Source: Monodelphis domestica
Lineage: Eukaryota; Chordata; Mammalia; Didelphimorphia; Didelphidae
Length of the DNA: 64,000 nucleotides
NCBI RefSeq assembly: GCF_027887165.1
Contig: NC_077227.1
Location: forward strand, 346,609,707-346,673,706
Reading direction: 5' to 3'
Under the pieces are notes generated by a model that had not been told where the DNA came from, searched no databases, and saw only the letters and a list, made by a program, of their open reading frames with translations. Positions 35,701 to 44,715 of this stretch are shown here, piece after piece (position 1 is the stretch's first letter; each line of letters begins with the position of its first letter). The position numbers and the translations under genes were made by a program.

Positions 35701-37497
35701 TTTTCTCAGTGATAAGTCAAAAAAATAGATTGATCTTAGTTTTGACAGCTCTCTCAATGACCTTGAGTGTCTGGTAAAATCACTAATAAAACAAATAGCC
35801 AGAAAAGGAGTAGGGAAGGGCATATGACAAAACTGGGACACTAATGCATTGCAAGTGGAGTTGTGAACTGATCCAACCATTATGGAGGACAATTTGGAAT
35901 TATGCCCAAAGAGCTGTAAGAAAATGTACTAGGTTTGTATTTCAAAAAGATAAAAAGGTAGGGGGACATATTATATGAAAATATTTATAGCTGTTCTTTT
36001 TGTGGTGGCAAAGAATTGGAAATTAAGAGGATATCCATTAATTAGAGAATAGCTGAACAAATTGTGGTAATATGATGAAGATGAAATTGCACTGTTGCAC
36101 TGTAAGAAATGAACAGGATGATTTCAGAAAGAGCTGGAAAGACCTACATGAACTGAAGCAGAGTGAAATAAGCAAAACCAGGAGAACACTGTACACAGTA
36201 ACAGCAATATTGTGGAATGACCAAATGTGATAGATTTAGCTATTATCAGCAATACAATGATCCAGGACAATTCTGAGGGACTTATGACAAAGAATGCTGT
36301 TCCACCTCCAGAGAAAGAACTTTTGGAGTCAGAATGCAGATGAAAGCATATGATTTTTCACTTTAGTTTATTTGGGTTTATGTCTTGGGGTTTGGGTTTT
36401 ATAAGATTCTTCACTTACAAAAATGAGCAACATGAAAATATGTTTTACATGATAATACATGTATAATCCTGCCTACCAGCACCAAAAGGGAGAAAGGGAG
36501 ATAAGTTAGACCATATAATTAGGGAAAACTTGTATGGAAATTTATTAAAACATGGAATTGGTAATGAGTAAATTAATAAACTAAGTAAAAAAAGAAAAGG
36601 AGTGGGGGCACAAAGAGGCCAGAGAAGAAAAGCAAAGGTTGTCAGTCTGTTGATTTGTAACCTTTAAAAACTGAGTTCACTAAATGTTTATTAAGCCTTT
36701 GATATGTGCAGAGCAGAGATGATAGGTGGTAAAGTCTCAGTGCTGTTAGCCCTCGTTCATTAAAAATGAAAAAAGTTATCTCCATTATCTGTTTTAGAAA
36801 AGAAAACTATCCATTTTGTATAATTCTATAAAAGGCAGTGTAGTGGCTAGAGAATTAATGCAACTTCATAAATAAGTCTATTCAATTTACACACAGAAGA
36901 GCCTGGTCAAGCCCTTATAATAATTTATTATGCTTGGTGAAATTTGAATACTACATGTATTTACTCAGATTTCCAATAACTCATCAACACACATGTTATT
37001 TTCCCCAAGTATTATTTTAATGATTTTCCCATGTAGCTCACTTACCATTTGTATTTTTTTATTGAATGTGAGTCAAATGCAAATCGGAGAGGTTTCAGTA
37101 ATCAGAAGGATTTAGGAGGAAGCCTCTTCCAAAAAGCTAGTGAAATATGTATAGTCCTTACCTTATGATCATTGGTTTTGTAATCATTGAAGAGAGGCTG
37201 GCTACCTGCCAGGGTGTAGGCATTTCCCTCTCTATAAACGCTGATTCGTTGAGCCGTCAATTTTGTCGAATAAAATCTTGGTTTGGGAGCTTCTCCAGCC
37301 CCATAGACACTCTCCACTGGTTCAAAGGACTCTTGGATAAAGCTGTGAGGATATTCGTCCTTTGGGGACTCAAGTTCCTGGCCATCTTCAAAAACCTGCT
37401 TCAATACTCTACCACTATAAGATGAAGATATTTTAAATCTCACTTTTCTTGGTTTGCTTTCACATTTTTCATTTGTCTTCTTCTCAGGATCATCCAT
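23119..37497 (-). CDS. GRXCR2: GRXCR2, three coding exons (join 37497-37162, 29489-29262, 23301-23119)
   Basis: The three minus-strand exons join in phase 0 into 248 codons, matching the human GRXCR2 length I recall. Exon 1 (residues 1-112) starts MDDPEKK and carries the conserved KPRKVRFKISSSYSGRVLKQ block shared with GRXCR1. Exon 2 (113-188) holds IIDFGKIIIYTNNLKIIRT, resembling the first strand and helix of a glutaredoxin fold but without a CxxC redox pair. Exon 3 (189-248) holds four CxxC pairs at 197/200, 208/211, 232/235 and 243/246, like a DnaJ-type zinc-binding module, and ends PCQICNQ. Known for the family: the protein sits at the base of hair-cell stereocilia, works with taperin, and loss causes recessive deafness (DFNB101). 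Introns are 7672 bp and 5960 bp. No frameshift or stop is present, so the gene looks functional. I found no clear polyadenylation signal below the stop. Confidence 0.96.
23465..23712 (-). repeat. MIR-type SINE (GRXCR2 intron 2)
   Basis: Contains CCCCATTTTACAGATGAGTA, GCAGCTAGTAAGTGTCTAAA and AATCAGGTCTTCCTCACTCT. Confidence 0.8.
24299..24314. repeat. G16 homopolymer (GRXCR2 intron 2)
   Basis: Sixteen consecutive G on the plus strand. Confidence 0.95.
24510..24715 (-). repeat. MIR-type SINE
   Basis: Contains TACCAAGCACTTCTTCCCTC and CCAGATGTGGAAACTGAGGC. Confidence 0.6.
25293..25470 (+). repeat. tRNA-derived marsupial SINE
   Basis: Contains GCAGGTAGCACAGTGGATAG, CCTAGCTAGGTAACCCTGGG and AGGACAGAAGGTAAAGGTTT. 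Confidence 0.8.
26110..26232 (+). repeat. L2 3' tail
   Basis: Contains CTCCCTTGAGGGCGGGGACA and AGTAAGTATTTAATAATTTT. Confidence 0.65.
26648..26875. mobile_element. hAT-Charlie-type non-autonomous DNA transposon
   Basis: The start TAGTGGTTCTCAAACTTTTT and the end ACTTGAGAACTGCTA form imperfect terminal inverted repeats. Internal CTTTATACTC and TATCTATTGATATTTA match a widespread mammalian family. No clean 8-bp target duplication is visible, so the copy is old. Confidence 0.8.
26905..27125 (+). repeat. MIR-type SINE
   Basis: Contains CTCAGTTTCCTCATCTGTAA and CATTTTGACTCTTAGTAGCT. Confidence 0.75.
27935..28186 (-). repeat. MAR1-type SINE
   Basis: Contains TTGTTGTTCAGTCATTTTCA, TTGGAGTGGTTTGTC and ATTATGCCACCTAGCTGTCC. 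Confidence 0.85.
28280..28370 (-). repeat. MIR core fragment
   Basis: CATTTTACAGATGAGAAAAC is followed by GACAGAGGTTAGATGACTTA. Confidence 0.65.
28371..29261. other. GRXCR2 intron 2, unassigned part
   Basis: A possible SINE tail lies at 28660-28790. Otherwise nothing is recognised. Confidence 0.3.
29262..29489 (-). CDS. GRXCR2: GRXCR2 coding exon 2
   Basis: The exon has 76 codons. The acceptor is CTCTCTGTAG|TCC at 29490/29489 and the donor is CAG|GTATAG at 29262/29261; both junctions are phase 0. It encodes the glutaredoxin-like strand (FGKIIIYTNNLKIIRT) and then a Glu-rich, probably flexible linker (LQKGEEGEEQ onward), ending NQYIQ. The linker is where the protein departs most from human. 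An 85-codon plus-strand reading frame over this exon (29166-29423) is only its antisense shadow. Confidence 0.95.
29611..30098. repeat. ~490 bp polypurine tract with (GA)n core (GRXCR2 intron 1)
   Basis: The plus strand is almost all A and G, with scattered single T or C. A pure (GA)n block of ~82 bp sits at 29688-29769. The long Arg/Glu and Leu/Ser frames across it (for example 29609-30136 minus) are by-products of the repeat, not genes. Confidence 0.95.
30577..30775 (-). repeat. tRNA-derived marsupial SINE
   Basis: Contains AAAACCTTTATCTTCAG, GCCCAGGGTCACACAACTTG and CCACTAAGCCACCTAGCTGT. Confidence 0.85.
30960..31310 (+). repeat. Two MIR-type SINE copies
   Basis: The first (~30970-31145) has GAGTCAGGAAGACTTGAGTT. 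The second (~31155-31310) is headless, with CTTGGATTTGAATCCTGACT. Confidence 0.65.
31370..31830 (+). repeat. Old dispersed repeat, split by a tiny L1
   Basis: The downstream part reads GTCAAGGAAGGCTACCTGGA, then TACAATTTGAGTTGAAC, as in the 61385-62175 family. Confidence 0.55.
31523..31620 (+). mobile_element. 98-bp L1 3'-end insertion with perfect TSD
   Basis: It matches the 3' end of the large L1 (compare ~52150-52245), including ACAATGTATGAAAATGACCA and AAATAAAATAATGTTTT. It is flanked by identical 15-bp copies AAGAGAGATACAAAG (31508-31522, 31621-31635), which implies a young insertion. Confidence 0.92.
32372..32550. mobile_element. hAT-type non-autonomous DNA transposon
   Basis: The terminal inverted repeats are CAAGGGTTCTTACCTT and, reversed at the other end, CAAGGGCTCTTAAACCTT. 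The 179-bp element shows no clean 8-bp duplication. Confidence 0.75.
32551..33040. other. GRXCR2 intron 1, unassigned part
   Basis: The 116-codon plus frame at 32652-33002 has no recognisable domain. I see no gene. Confidence 0.3.
33045..33760 (-). repeat. CR1/L3-type LINE remnant
   Basis: Contains TTCTTCTCCAGGCTAAACAT, CAATGTCCTTCCTAAAATGT, CACCCAGAACTGAACATGAT and TTAGCTTTCTTGGCTGATAC. This is a classic CR1-family block read in reverse. Confidence 0.8.
33780..34090 (+). repeat. L2 LINE 3' end
   Basis: Contains TTAGACTATGAGCTTCTTGA, GAGCAGGGACTATTTTTGCT and TTCTTAATAAATGCTTCTTG. Confidence 0.8.
34200..34335 (+). repeat. Old dispersed repeat fragment
   Basis: Contains GTTAGGAAGGGCCTTGGATA and TGGGAAACCATTAAAAGTTT, collinear with part of 61800-61920. 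Confidence 0.6.
34645..34905 (-). repeat. MIR-type SINE
   Basis: Contains AGCTAACATTTAGATAGCAT, CCCATTTTATAGATGAGGAA and CATTCTATCCACTGCACCAT. Confidence 0.8.
35090..35165 (+). repeat. L2 3' tail
   Basis: Ends GATAAGTACTTAATAAATGC. Confidence 0.55.
35270..35465 (-). repeat. MIR-type SINE
   Basis: Contains GACCTCAAAGGTTATCTAGT and TTGTACCACACTGCCTCC. Confidence 0.6.
35816..36592 (+). mobile_element. 5'-truncated L1 (GRXCR2 intron 1)
   Basis: The decayed L1 ORF2 end includes TTGTGAACTGATCCAACCAT, GGCAAAGAATTGGAAATTAA and AAACCAGGAGAACACTGTAC. The 3' UTR is A-rich. The flanks are near-identical 15-mers, AGAAAAGGAGTAGGG (35801-35815) and AGAAAAGGAGTGGGG (36593-36607). Confidence 0.88.
36610..37160. 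other. GRXCR2 intron 1 next to exon 1
   Basis: AT-rich, with no clear repeat or gene. Confidence 0.35.
37162..37497 (-). CDS. GRXCR2: GRXCR2 coding exon 1
   Basis: The exon has 112 codons from ATG (37497-37495) to NDHK, then donor AAG|GTAAGG at 37162/37161. I chose the MDDPEKK start because human GRXCR2 begins at the equivalent MEDPEKK. An in-frame ATG 24 codons upstream (37569-37567) has A at -3, while the chosen ATG has C at -3 and G at +4. The upstream start is therefore possible if the transcript begins far enough 5'. Confidence 0.95.
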
Positions 37498-37584
37498 CTG
37501 TAGAGATTTTGTCTTGTCGTTCCCAGAAAAGCCAGGGAAACTTGGGGCTTTGAAAAAAGGGCATTTCATTGTCTCCCCTAGAGT

Positions 37585-37595
37585 GCATAATTAAT
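37585..37595. promoter_or_regulatory. POU4F (Brn-3) type motif upstream of GRXCR2
   Basis: GCATAATTAAT lies 88 bp upstream of the GRXCR2 ATG. It equals the high-affinity site I recall for the Brn-3/POU4F class. POU4F3 is the hair-cell member of that class and GRXCR2 is a hair-cell gene, so regulation is plausible but inferred. No CpG island or clear TATA box is visible nearby. Confidence 0.4.
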
Positions 37596-37599
37596 TCAA

Positions 37600-38050
37600 G
37601 TTGGTGTTAGGGTACTCTCAGCTTACAGCTAAACCGACACCCATACATTAAATATTGATAGATACTCATGAAAATAAATATAATTGTGGATTGAAGAGAG
37701 AAGGGGATGTAAGGTAAGATTTTTTTTTCTGAGCTTGCCTGAACCTGTGAGTAGGTTGTTCTATTTATGGGAGCAAGTATGAACTTCGCAAAGATGAGTT
37801 AATCAGCTTACAAATATTTAAGGGCCCAACGTTATATGCTCAAAATTGTACTTAAGGATGCAGGGAAAAGGAATAAAGCCTGGTCCTGTCCTCTCTGTAG
37901 CTGTGCATTACGATTTGGGAGAAAAGATGCATTGGTATCAAACAAAGAAACAATGAAGTTGAAAATAGGTTATTAAGTTCAGTGGATGTTCACAGAAATT
38001 AATGTGGACCAGAGCAGCAAGGGAGGATATAATGGAGAGAGTAGACCTTA
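37600..38050. other. GRXCR2 upstream region
   Basis: Low GC, no CpG island. Part of 37830-37910 resembles the old dispersed repeat family. Confidence 0.3.
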
Positions 38051-38054
38051 AAGT

Positions 38055-38405
38055 TAGACTAGATCTAATCCAATGCCTCTTTTTTTTTAATAGGTGGGGA
38101 AACAGGCCCAGAGAGGTTCAGCATCTTGCCCAGAGTCACTTAGGTACTAAGTAGTAGAGATAAGATTATAACCTTGGCAGTGATAAGTATATTCCAGGCA
38201 ACTAGGTGAAACAGGCCTGGAGTCAGGAAGACTTGAGTTCAAATCTGAACTCAGACACTAACTGGATAAGTCACTTATCCTGTTTGCCTCAGTTTCCTCA
38301 TCTGTTAAAATGAGCTAGAGAAGGAGATGGCAAACCACTCTAGTGTCTTTACCAAGAAAACCCCAAATGGGATTATAAAAAGTCAGACATGACTGAACAA
38401 GAAAA
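38055..38405. repeat. MIR core (minus) and MAR1-type SINE (plus)
   Basis: The MIR part at 38065-38175 has AAACAGGCCCAGAGAGGTTC. The MAR1 part at 38195-38405 has GAGTCAGGAAGACTTGAGTT, GAGATGGCAAACCACTC and AGTCAGACATGACTGAAC. Confidence 0.75.
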
Positions 38406-38654
38406 AGGGGGGCAGAGAAGTATACTCCTCATTTCCCATTTCCAATTTCATACCATTTCTCTGGCATTATCCAATATCTTCCAATCATTTCACCTCTTTT
38501 GAGGCCCATACAATGCACTTCTACCACATTTTCCCCATCCTTTTTAGGGATTGAGGAGAGCTGACAAAGTTTGTAGACATATGGGAAAGAGTCGATGGTG
38601 TGAAAGAAATTGAAGATACATGACACAGAAAAGACAACTTGAAGCAAACTCTTG

Positions 38655-38930
38655 GAGGTGAGAGAGAATTCCTACCCATCCTTTAAAGCCCAATTCAGAT
38701 GCCAACTCCTCCAAGAAATTTCCCTTGATTCCCCCAGTTAATGATCTAAAATCACTTTTTATTTACTTACTTGTATTTACTTTTCTGTGTGCATGTTGTT
38801 TTCCCCCAATAAAATGGAAGCCTGTTGAGAGCAGGAACTACTTCATTTCCATCTTTGTATTCCCAGTACCTAGCAGAGTTCTTTGCACATAACAGACATT
38901 TAATTTGGACTTAATTAAATAGACTTAATT
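38655..38930 (+). repeat. L2 LINE 3' end
   Basis: Contains CCTTTAAAGCCCAATTCAGA, TGGAAGCCTGTTGAGAGCAG and AGTACCTAGCAGAGTTCTTT. Confidence 0.8.
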
Positions 38931-39004
38931 AATTAAATTCCTAATAGCAATGATAGTGAAATAACTATATTTATTCTTTAACAACTGAGTGAGTAGTGCA
39001 TTGT

Positions 39005-39320
39005 ATGAGAGGAAGCATAGCACATAAGGAGCACTAGATCTGTATTTAAATTGTAGCTCTGCCCTAACTACCCATGTAATTTTGAAAATATCACTTCCCC
39101 TCTCTGGACCTCACTTTTCTGTAAAATGAGAGGTCTGGATTAGATAGTCTCTAAATTCCCTTCGAGGTCTAAATTTGTGAATAAATGTAGAAAAAGGGAA
39201 GAGAAATACAATGATTTTGTGTTTTCTATGTGCTGAGCATTGTTCTAAGTGTCAGAGATACATAAACAATAAAACAAGATAGTTTCTACCATTAAGGAGC
39301 TTAGATTCTAATAAGGAAAA
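39005..39320 (+). repeat. MIR-type SINE, then old dispersed repeat
   Basis: The MIR part is 39005-39180 (GAGGAAGCATAGCACATAAG, CTCACTTTTCTGTAAAATGA). The dispersed repeat is 39215-39320 (TATGTGCTGAGCATTGTTCT). Confidence 0.6.
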
Positions 39321-39651
39321 GCAACACATATAGGGGAGTCAGAATTGAAAAGTGAGGACAGGAAGAATCATGGCTTGCAGATGGGCTGACAGTAGCATGG
39401 TGGTCCTGGGAGCAAGCAAGATGAGATGAATGTTTACCGATCAGAGTATCCCAGGGGCAAGTGGCTGAATTCCAGTGAGACAAAAGGGAGACTAGAAAAT
39501 AGGTAGCATGGCTTGATGATGATGGTAATCTAATTAATGAGGAACTAGAAATAGCACTAGAAACTGAAGTTAAGAAGAGAAGCTAAACAGACCAAGTAAA
39601 GACAGAAGAAATTCATGATAAAAGTGACATGTTTTGAAAGCATTAAGTCTG

Positions 39652-39845
39652 GGGGCAGCTAGGTGGCTCAGTAGATTGAGAGCCAGAGATGAGAGGTCCT
39701 AGGTTCAAATCTGACCTCAGACACTTCCCAGCTGTGTGTCCCTGGGAAAGTCACTTAACCCCTATTGCCTAGCCCTTACCACTCCTCTGCCTTGGAACCA
39801 ATACCCAGTATTGATGTCAAGACAGAAGGTAAGGGTTTTAAAAAA
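39652..39845 (+). repeat. tRNA-derived marsupial SINE, well preserved
   Basis: Contains GGGGGCAGCTAGGTGGCTCA, GGTTCAAATCTGACCTCAGA and GACAGAAGGTAAGGGTTTT. Near-identical flanks are GAAAGCATTAAG upstream and GAAAGCATAAAG downstream. The tRNA-like head carries an internal pol III B-box-like GGTTCAAAT. Confidence 0.88.
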
Positions 39846-40244
39846 GAAAGCATAAAGGCATTCGTTTTCAGAATATTTGAAAGAATATAACAAATGATGG
39901 GGGAGAAAACTCAGATAGTATTACCCATCATAACCATAAAAATGCAATTCATGAGTCATCAGAAAATACTAATATATGCACACACATGCACACCTATTTT
40001 CACAACCTTATTGACTGAGAGAATGAGCTACACATGTACTAAGAGTAACCTAGTTGGAAAAAGGAAGGCAAACAGGCAAAATTTAACAAATTATTTTCTT
40101 ATGTAACAGACCATGTGTTCACATGAACTAAATGGTACAGACAATACTTTCTTCTGTGTTTATTTTTTGTTGGTAATAGCTGTTTATGTGACTCCAACAC
40201 AGATTTTTTTCCTTAATATATTTGGCTATTCTTCTCAACCTCAC

Positions 40245-40452
40245 TTTCTTTTTTTTAAACCCTTAACTTTCATCTTAGAATCAATACCGTCTATTGGTTC
40301 CAGGGCATAAAAGTGGTAAGGGCTAGGCAATGGGGATTAAGTGTCTTGCCCAGGGTCACACAGCTGGGAAGTGTCTGAAGTCAGATTTGAACCCAGGACC
40401 TCCAGTTTCTAGGCCTGGCTCTCAATCCACTGAGTCACCCAGCTGCCTCCTC
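40245..40452 (-). repeat. tRNA-derived marsupial SINE
   Basis: Contains AAACCCTTAACTTTCATCTT, GCCCAGGGTCACACAGCTGG and GAGTCACCCAGCTGCC. Confidence 0.85.
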
Positions 40453-40779
40453 GACTTCACTTCTTTATATAGCATTTCTCATGTTGCACAAAAAAGACTG
40501 AGGCAAGTCCACATAAGGTGGTTGTACTATCATAAATAATAAAAAATAAAAATATTTCTATGTAATCCTATATTTCATCTACTTATTCTCTGAATTTCAT
40601 CTATAAATTCTCTTAAAATAATATGGCATATTTTCATAGCATACTATATTTTCGATAGACTAATGTTCATTTCTACTGTTCTTCATTTTTATGAGGTTGT
40701 ATGCCTCATAATCTTTTATCATGTTCTCTTAAAATATTTAACAAATAAATTTCTATTTGATAAGGGGGTTATAGCATCA

Positions 40780-40925
40780 TAGATTTCAATCTGGAAGCAA
40801 TCCTGGAAATCATTTAATCTAGCCCTTTGTTGGACTAATCAATAATCCATCAGGTAAAGTTACTTGTCCAAAGTCACTGAAGTAATAAGTTCCAGATCCA
40901 GGTCTTCTGACTCTCAGCATTTGCT
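40780..40925 (-). repeat. MIR-type SINE
   Basis: Contains GGAAGCAATCCTGGAAATCA and TCCAAAGTCACTGAAG. Confidence 0.55.
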
Positions 40926-40929
40926 AGGT

Positions 40930-42570
40930 AAGATGGTGCCTGGATTATTCTGGTTTCCTTGTGTAAATTATTGATTTTACTGAATTTCTACAGGAAATGG
41001 TGTTTAACATCAATGTTTTTCTTTCTTTTATCTGATTCTTACTTTTTGCATGAATAACTTATTTTAATAGGTTGGACTGAAGGTACTGTAACTGTCTACA
41101 ACATCTCATTTTTATCCTTTTTTCAAGTCGGGTATTGATTTTTACTGGTCAGATATCCTAATTAGATGCACACAGCTAATTCAAAAATACCTCCCACGTC
41201 AATAACCATTTTTGCCACCTTTAAAAACATAGCCATTTTTCCTTTGTGCATTTGTGTGTATCTATGTATGCATATGATATTGTTCAAATCTGCCCATATA
41301 TACTTCATTCTTAAAATAAATCCAAGAGTTTAAAAACTAAATGATCTATCCTGGTCATTCTCCATCATTTAGCAGCTGATGCTTGCTAATAAATAAACAT
41401 TATTCTTCCCCTCCCATATTGCTAAAAAGTGAAACAAAAACCTAGTACATAATTCTGGTATAGTCTGGTGAAACCTGTTGAAAAATATATGTTATTGTAA
41501 AGATGAATTAGAGCTGAGTGGATCTTTTATGAATATAGTAATTGCATGGAGTGCAAATGCTATCCCTGGGACCTCTTGCAAATTTCCAGATGAGAGATCT
41601 TCCTTGGATCTTATAAATGTTCTTGCAGTCCTGTACTAGTCTTCTCCAAGCTGATGCTGATGCATATGTCCATGATCCTATGTCCATGTAAGGGGCTGTA
41701 GAATAAATCTTCTACAGCAATGCAATTTGAGGCTAGAGAGCTTCTGTCTTTAGAGTGGAAAAGCTCTGCTTCTGATGTCAATGTGTTTCAATAAGGTCCT
41801 TCAATTTCCAAGTGATTTTAAGTACTGATGAATAGTAGCCCACTGGGCAGCATGGACTTGACTTAGTGGACAGCCTTTTCTGTGTGCTAATTGACCAAAG
41901 GGGACATAATCTTTTCTGTACTCAAGACTAGTTTCTGAACCTCAGTGGCCTCATTTGATGATGGGAAGTCTGGGGAAAATCTATGATGCACAGAGTTCCA
42001 TAATTAGCCTAAGGATGATGTATGACATCTAGGGGTGGCCTTTATCTCTGAATGTACAATCCACTAAGTTAAGAAATTAATACATTATCTGGGAACAAAT
42101 TTGACAGAAGTGACTGTTATGTTATAGTAGGAAGGTGGTGGGACAAAACTTTTTGTAGATATTGGAAGAAAGGAACATTTTTTTTAAAACCTGCAGTACT
42201 TTGGACCATCGAAATGGTGAGGCTACCAAAAGTGACATCTCAAAAAAACTTAACCCAACATCCAAGCAAAAGGGTTTATAGCAAACCATATTTAACTTGT
42301 TTAGAAAGCCTTCTACATTATAGGAAGAGGAAAAGAGTCTCAAAATAATTGTACCTGCAGCTTCATGTACAAGAATAATAACAGCAATAATAATAATAAT
42401 TTGGGTTAAATCCACTTTTAGAGATAGAAATCAATACAAAAATAGCTTTTGAAACAACAAGATGGGTCACAGAGGTCAAAATGAAGGATTGGCTAATGAA
42501 AGAAATGCCACCAGAAATGCCTAGGACCTCCCAAACTCAATTCTGGAAAAATATATGGTATGCATATTAT
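40930..42570. other. Unassigned stretch
   Basis: No gene is recognised. Parts of 41500-42060 read like an old interspersed repeat that I cannot name. The 97-codon minus frame at 42122-42415 has no domain. Confidence 0.3.
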
Positions 42571-42579
42571 ACAAACTCA

Positions 42580-42960
42580 AGGTTTCTAAGCCACTTCCAA
42601 GTTTACCTTTTTCTTTCTTCACTCCCCAGTCATCTCCACAAGATGTGGGTCAACATCTCTACTTTCTTTCCACTAGAAAACTTGACTCTACTTCTAGACT
42701 GACCCTGGGACTTGACAGTTCAGCCCTAGCCCAGCTTCCTCAGTTCCAGACTTCCAAGACAACTCTGTGTCATCTCTGTTTCATGCCATCTTTTCCCCTC
42801 CACTATTGCTGCTTTCTAGCTCCCTGTCATGACTGTCTTTCCCCAATGGAATATAAGTTCATTGAATGAAAGGGCTGCCTTACTTGCTTATATTGTATCC
42901 CTAGCAGATTGCACAGTATATGGTACATGGTAAACTTGTAATACTTTCTTTACCCATCTA
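42580..42960 (+). repeat. L2-type 3' end
   Basis: Contains CCCAGCTTCCTCAGTTCCAG, GGAATATAAGTTCATTGAAT and GGTACATGGTAAACTTGTAA. Confidence 0.6.
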
Positions 42961-43029
42961 TACAACTTTTTAATACTGTCCTATTTTCCAACATCTTTCC
43001 CCATGTTGTTTTTTGTATTGAAGTCCTAG

Positions 43030-43235
43030 GGCAGACAGATGACATAGTGGATAGAGACATCAAGAAGACTTGGGACACCTCCTTGAGTCTCAGGTTCCTT
43101 CTCTGTTAAATGAGGGGCAAGATAATAATACCACCTACTTCACACAGTTGTTGTGATAATCAAAAGAGATAATATAATGTATCTTTCAAGCTCCTAAAAC
43201 ATTATTCAGATGTCAGCCATTATTATTATTAATTC
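43030..43235 (+). repeat. MIR-core SINE
   Basis: Contains GACATAGTGGATAGAGACAT, ACACAGTTGTTGTGATAATC and the CAGCCATTATTATTATT tail. Confidence 0.75.
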
Positions 43236-43819
43236 ACTAAGAATCTTTTTCCTTATGCATATTCTATTTTTTTAATCTGACTGGCCTATTGTTCTCCAAA
43301 CTCCACATTCTATCTACTACCTCTGAGAATTTGCACACTTTCTTCACATCTAGAATGTACTTACTTCAGTCCTTTAGATAATTTAGAATTTTCTTCAAGA
43401 CTCAGGTCATGTATACTCATTTCTTCCTTTTAGAGATTTTATATATTTTCTACAAGGCTCAGCCCATTTATCGTTTTCTCTGGGAAACTTTTCCTCATCC
43501 CATTAATTGATAGTGTTTACTTCTTTCTTCCCAAAGTATCATATATATAATATTCAGGGACTTCTGGTCAAGATGGCAGCTTAGAAGCAGTGAAAGTTCA
43601 GACCTCAGAAACCCTTCCTTACCGATCACAAACTGAGTGCTCCTAGGACACCAAAATTCAAGCTGAACAACAGGACAGACCCGGGGAACCCTCCACCAGA
43701 CCTGGATCAAAAGGTACGGCCCCCCCAAAAGCCAGATCACTCTGATCTAAGGAGTAGGCAGAAGGAAGGTCCCAGGACCCATCCCCCCAACCCAGAGTGC
43801 TGAGCCCACGGCAGCAGAG

Positions 43820-44510
43820 GAAACCTCAGGGCCGGCAAAAGGGCCTCAGGGCTGGCTATTCTGAAGGACTCACCTTGAAAGCAACCTGAGCCAGTCTCTG
43901 GGGTGCCCAACACAGACGGCAGGGAAACATAGAGAGAAGGGCGAAGCCTGTAGCCCCCTGGCTGGGTCCTTCCATCTGAGTCTCAAGGGAGGTCCCAGCT
44001 TTAGGGCACCAGCTGAACCCAATCCCATCAGGAGCCCTCAGAGCTACTGAAAGGACAGAAACCTCAAGGCCTGCAAAGGGGTTGCTCTGAAGAGCTTACC
44101 TTGAAAGTAACCTGGGCCAGTCTCCGGGCATTCAACACAGACTGTAGAGGAGGAGGTTTTTTTGTTTGTTTGTTTTGGTTCGGGGATCATTAGGCCTACA
44201 CCAGCTGAACTTAATCCCATCAGGAGCCCTCAGAACCCAGGGAGGCCAGGACCCCTCCCCACTTAGAGAGCAGGGTCTTTGGAAAGAACAGAAACCTCAG
44301 GGCTGTCAAAGGGGTTGCTCCAAAGGGCATTCCTTGAAAGCAACCTGGGCCAGTCTCTGGGCATTCAACACAGATTGTGGAGGAGGAGGTTTCTTGCTTC
44401 AGGGCTCATTCGGCCCAAACCATCTGAACTTAATCCCATCAGGAGTCCTCAGAGCCCAGGGAGGCCACAACCCCTCCCCCCTTAGAGACCAGGGTCTTCT
44501 GAAAAAACAG
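43820..44510 (+). repeat. Three ~235-bp monomers in the L1 5' UTR
   Basis: A unit beginning GAAACCTCAGGGC and containing CTTGAAAGCAACCTGGGCCA starts near 43820, 44058 and 44291, with a broken fourth start at 44510. Monomer-type L1 promoters are known from mouse; here the units are inferred promoter repeats. Confidence 0.85.
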
Positions 44511-44679
44511 AAACCTAGAGGCGGAGTCAGGATGGCAGCCTAGAAGGAGCATAGACCTGGCAGCCTGGCCAGAGATTTGGAGATCCTCCATATTTGCTCC
44601 AGCCATCCAGGAAGTTTAAAACTCAGAGCATACCCAGCCCAACCAAGCTGAACTTAATCCCATCAAAAGTCTCCAGAAC

Positions 44680-44715
44680 GGCTTGGAAATGATCAAATAA
44701 AATATATTAAAAAAA
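44680..44715 (+). mobile_element. 36-bp L1 tail insertion inside the L1 5' UTR
   Basis: GCTTGGAAATGATCAAATAA is followed by AATATATT and poly-A. It equals the 3' end of the inner L1 near 46961-46985. Its flanks are identical 15-mers, AAAAGTCTCCAGAAC (44665-44679, 44716-44730). Confidence 0.9.

Noticed and set aside
37147..37425. 92-codon plus-strand frame
   Set aside because: Antisense shadow of GRXCR2 exon 1.
39652..39845. Possible tRNA gene from the tRNA-like head and B-box-like word
   Set aside because: It is a SINE, with the typical body, A-rich tail and duplicated flanks; no cloverleaf is kept.
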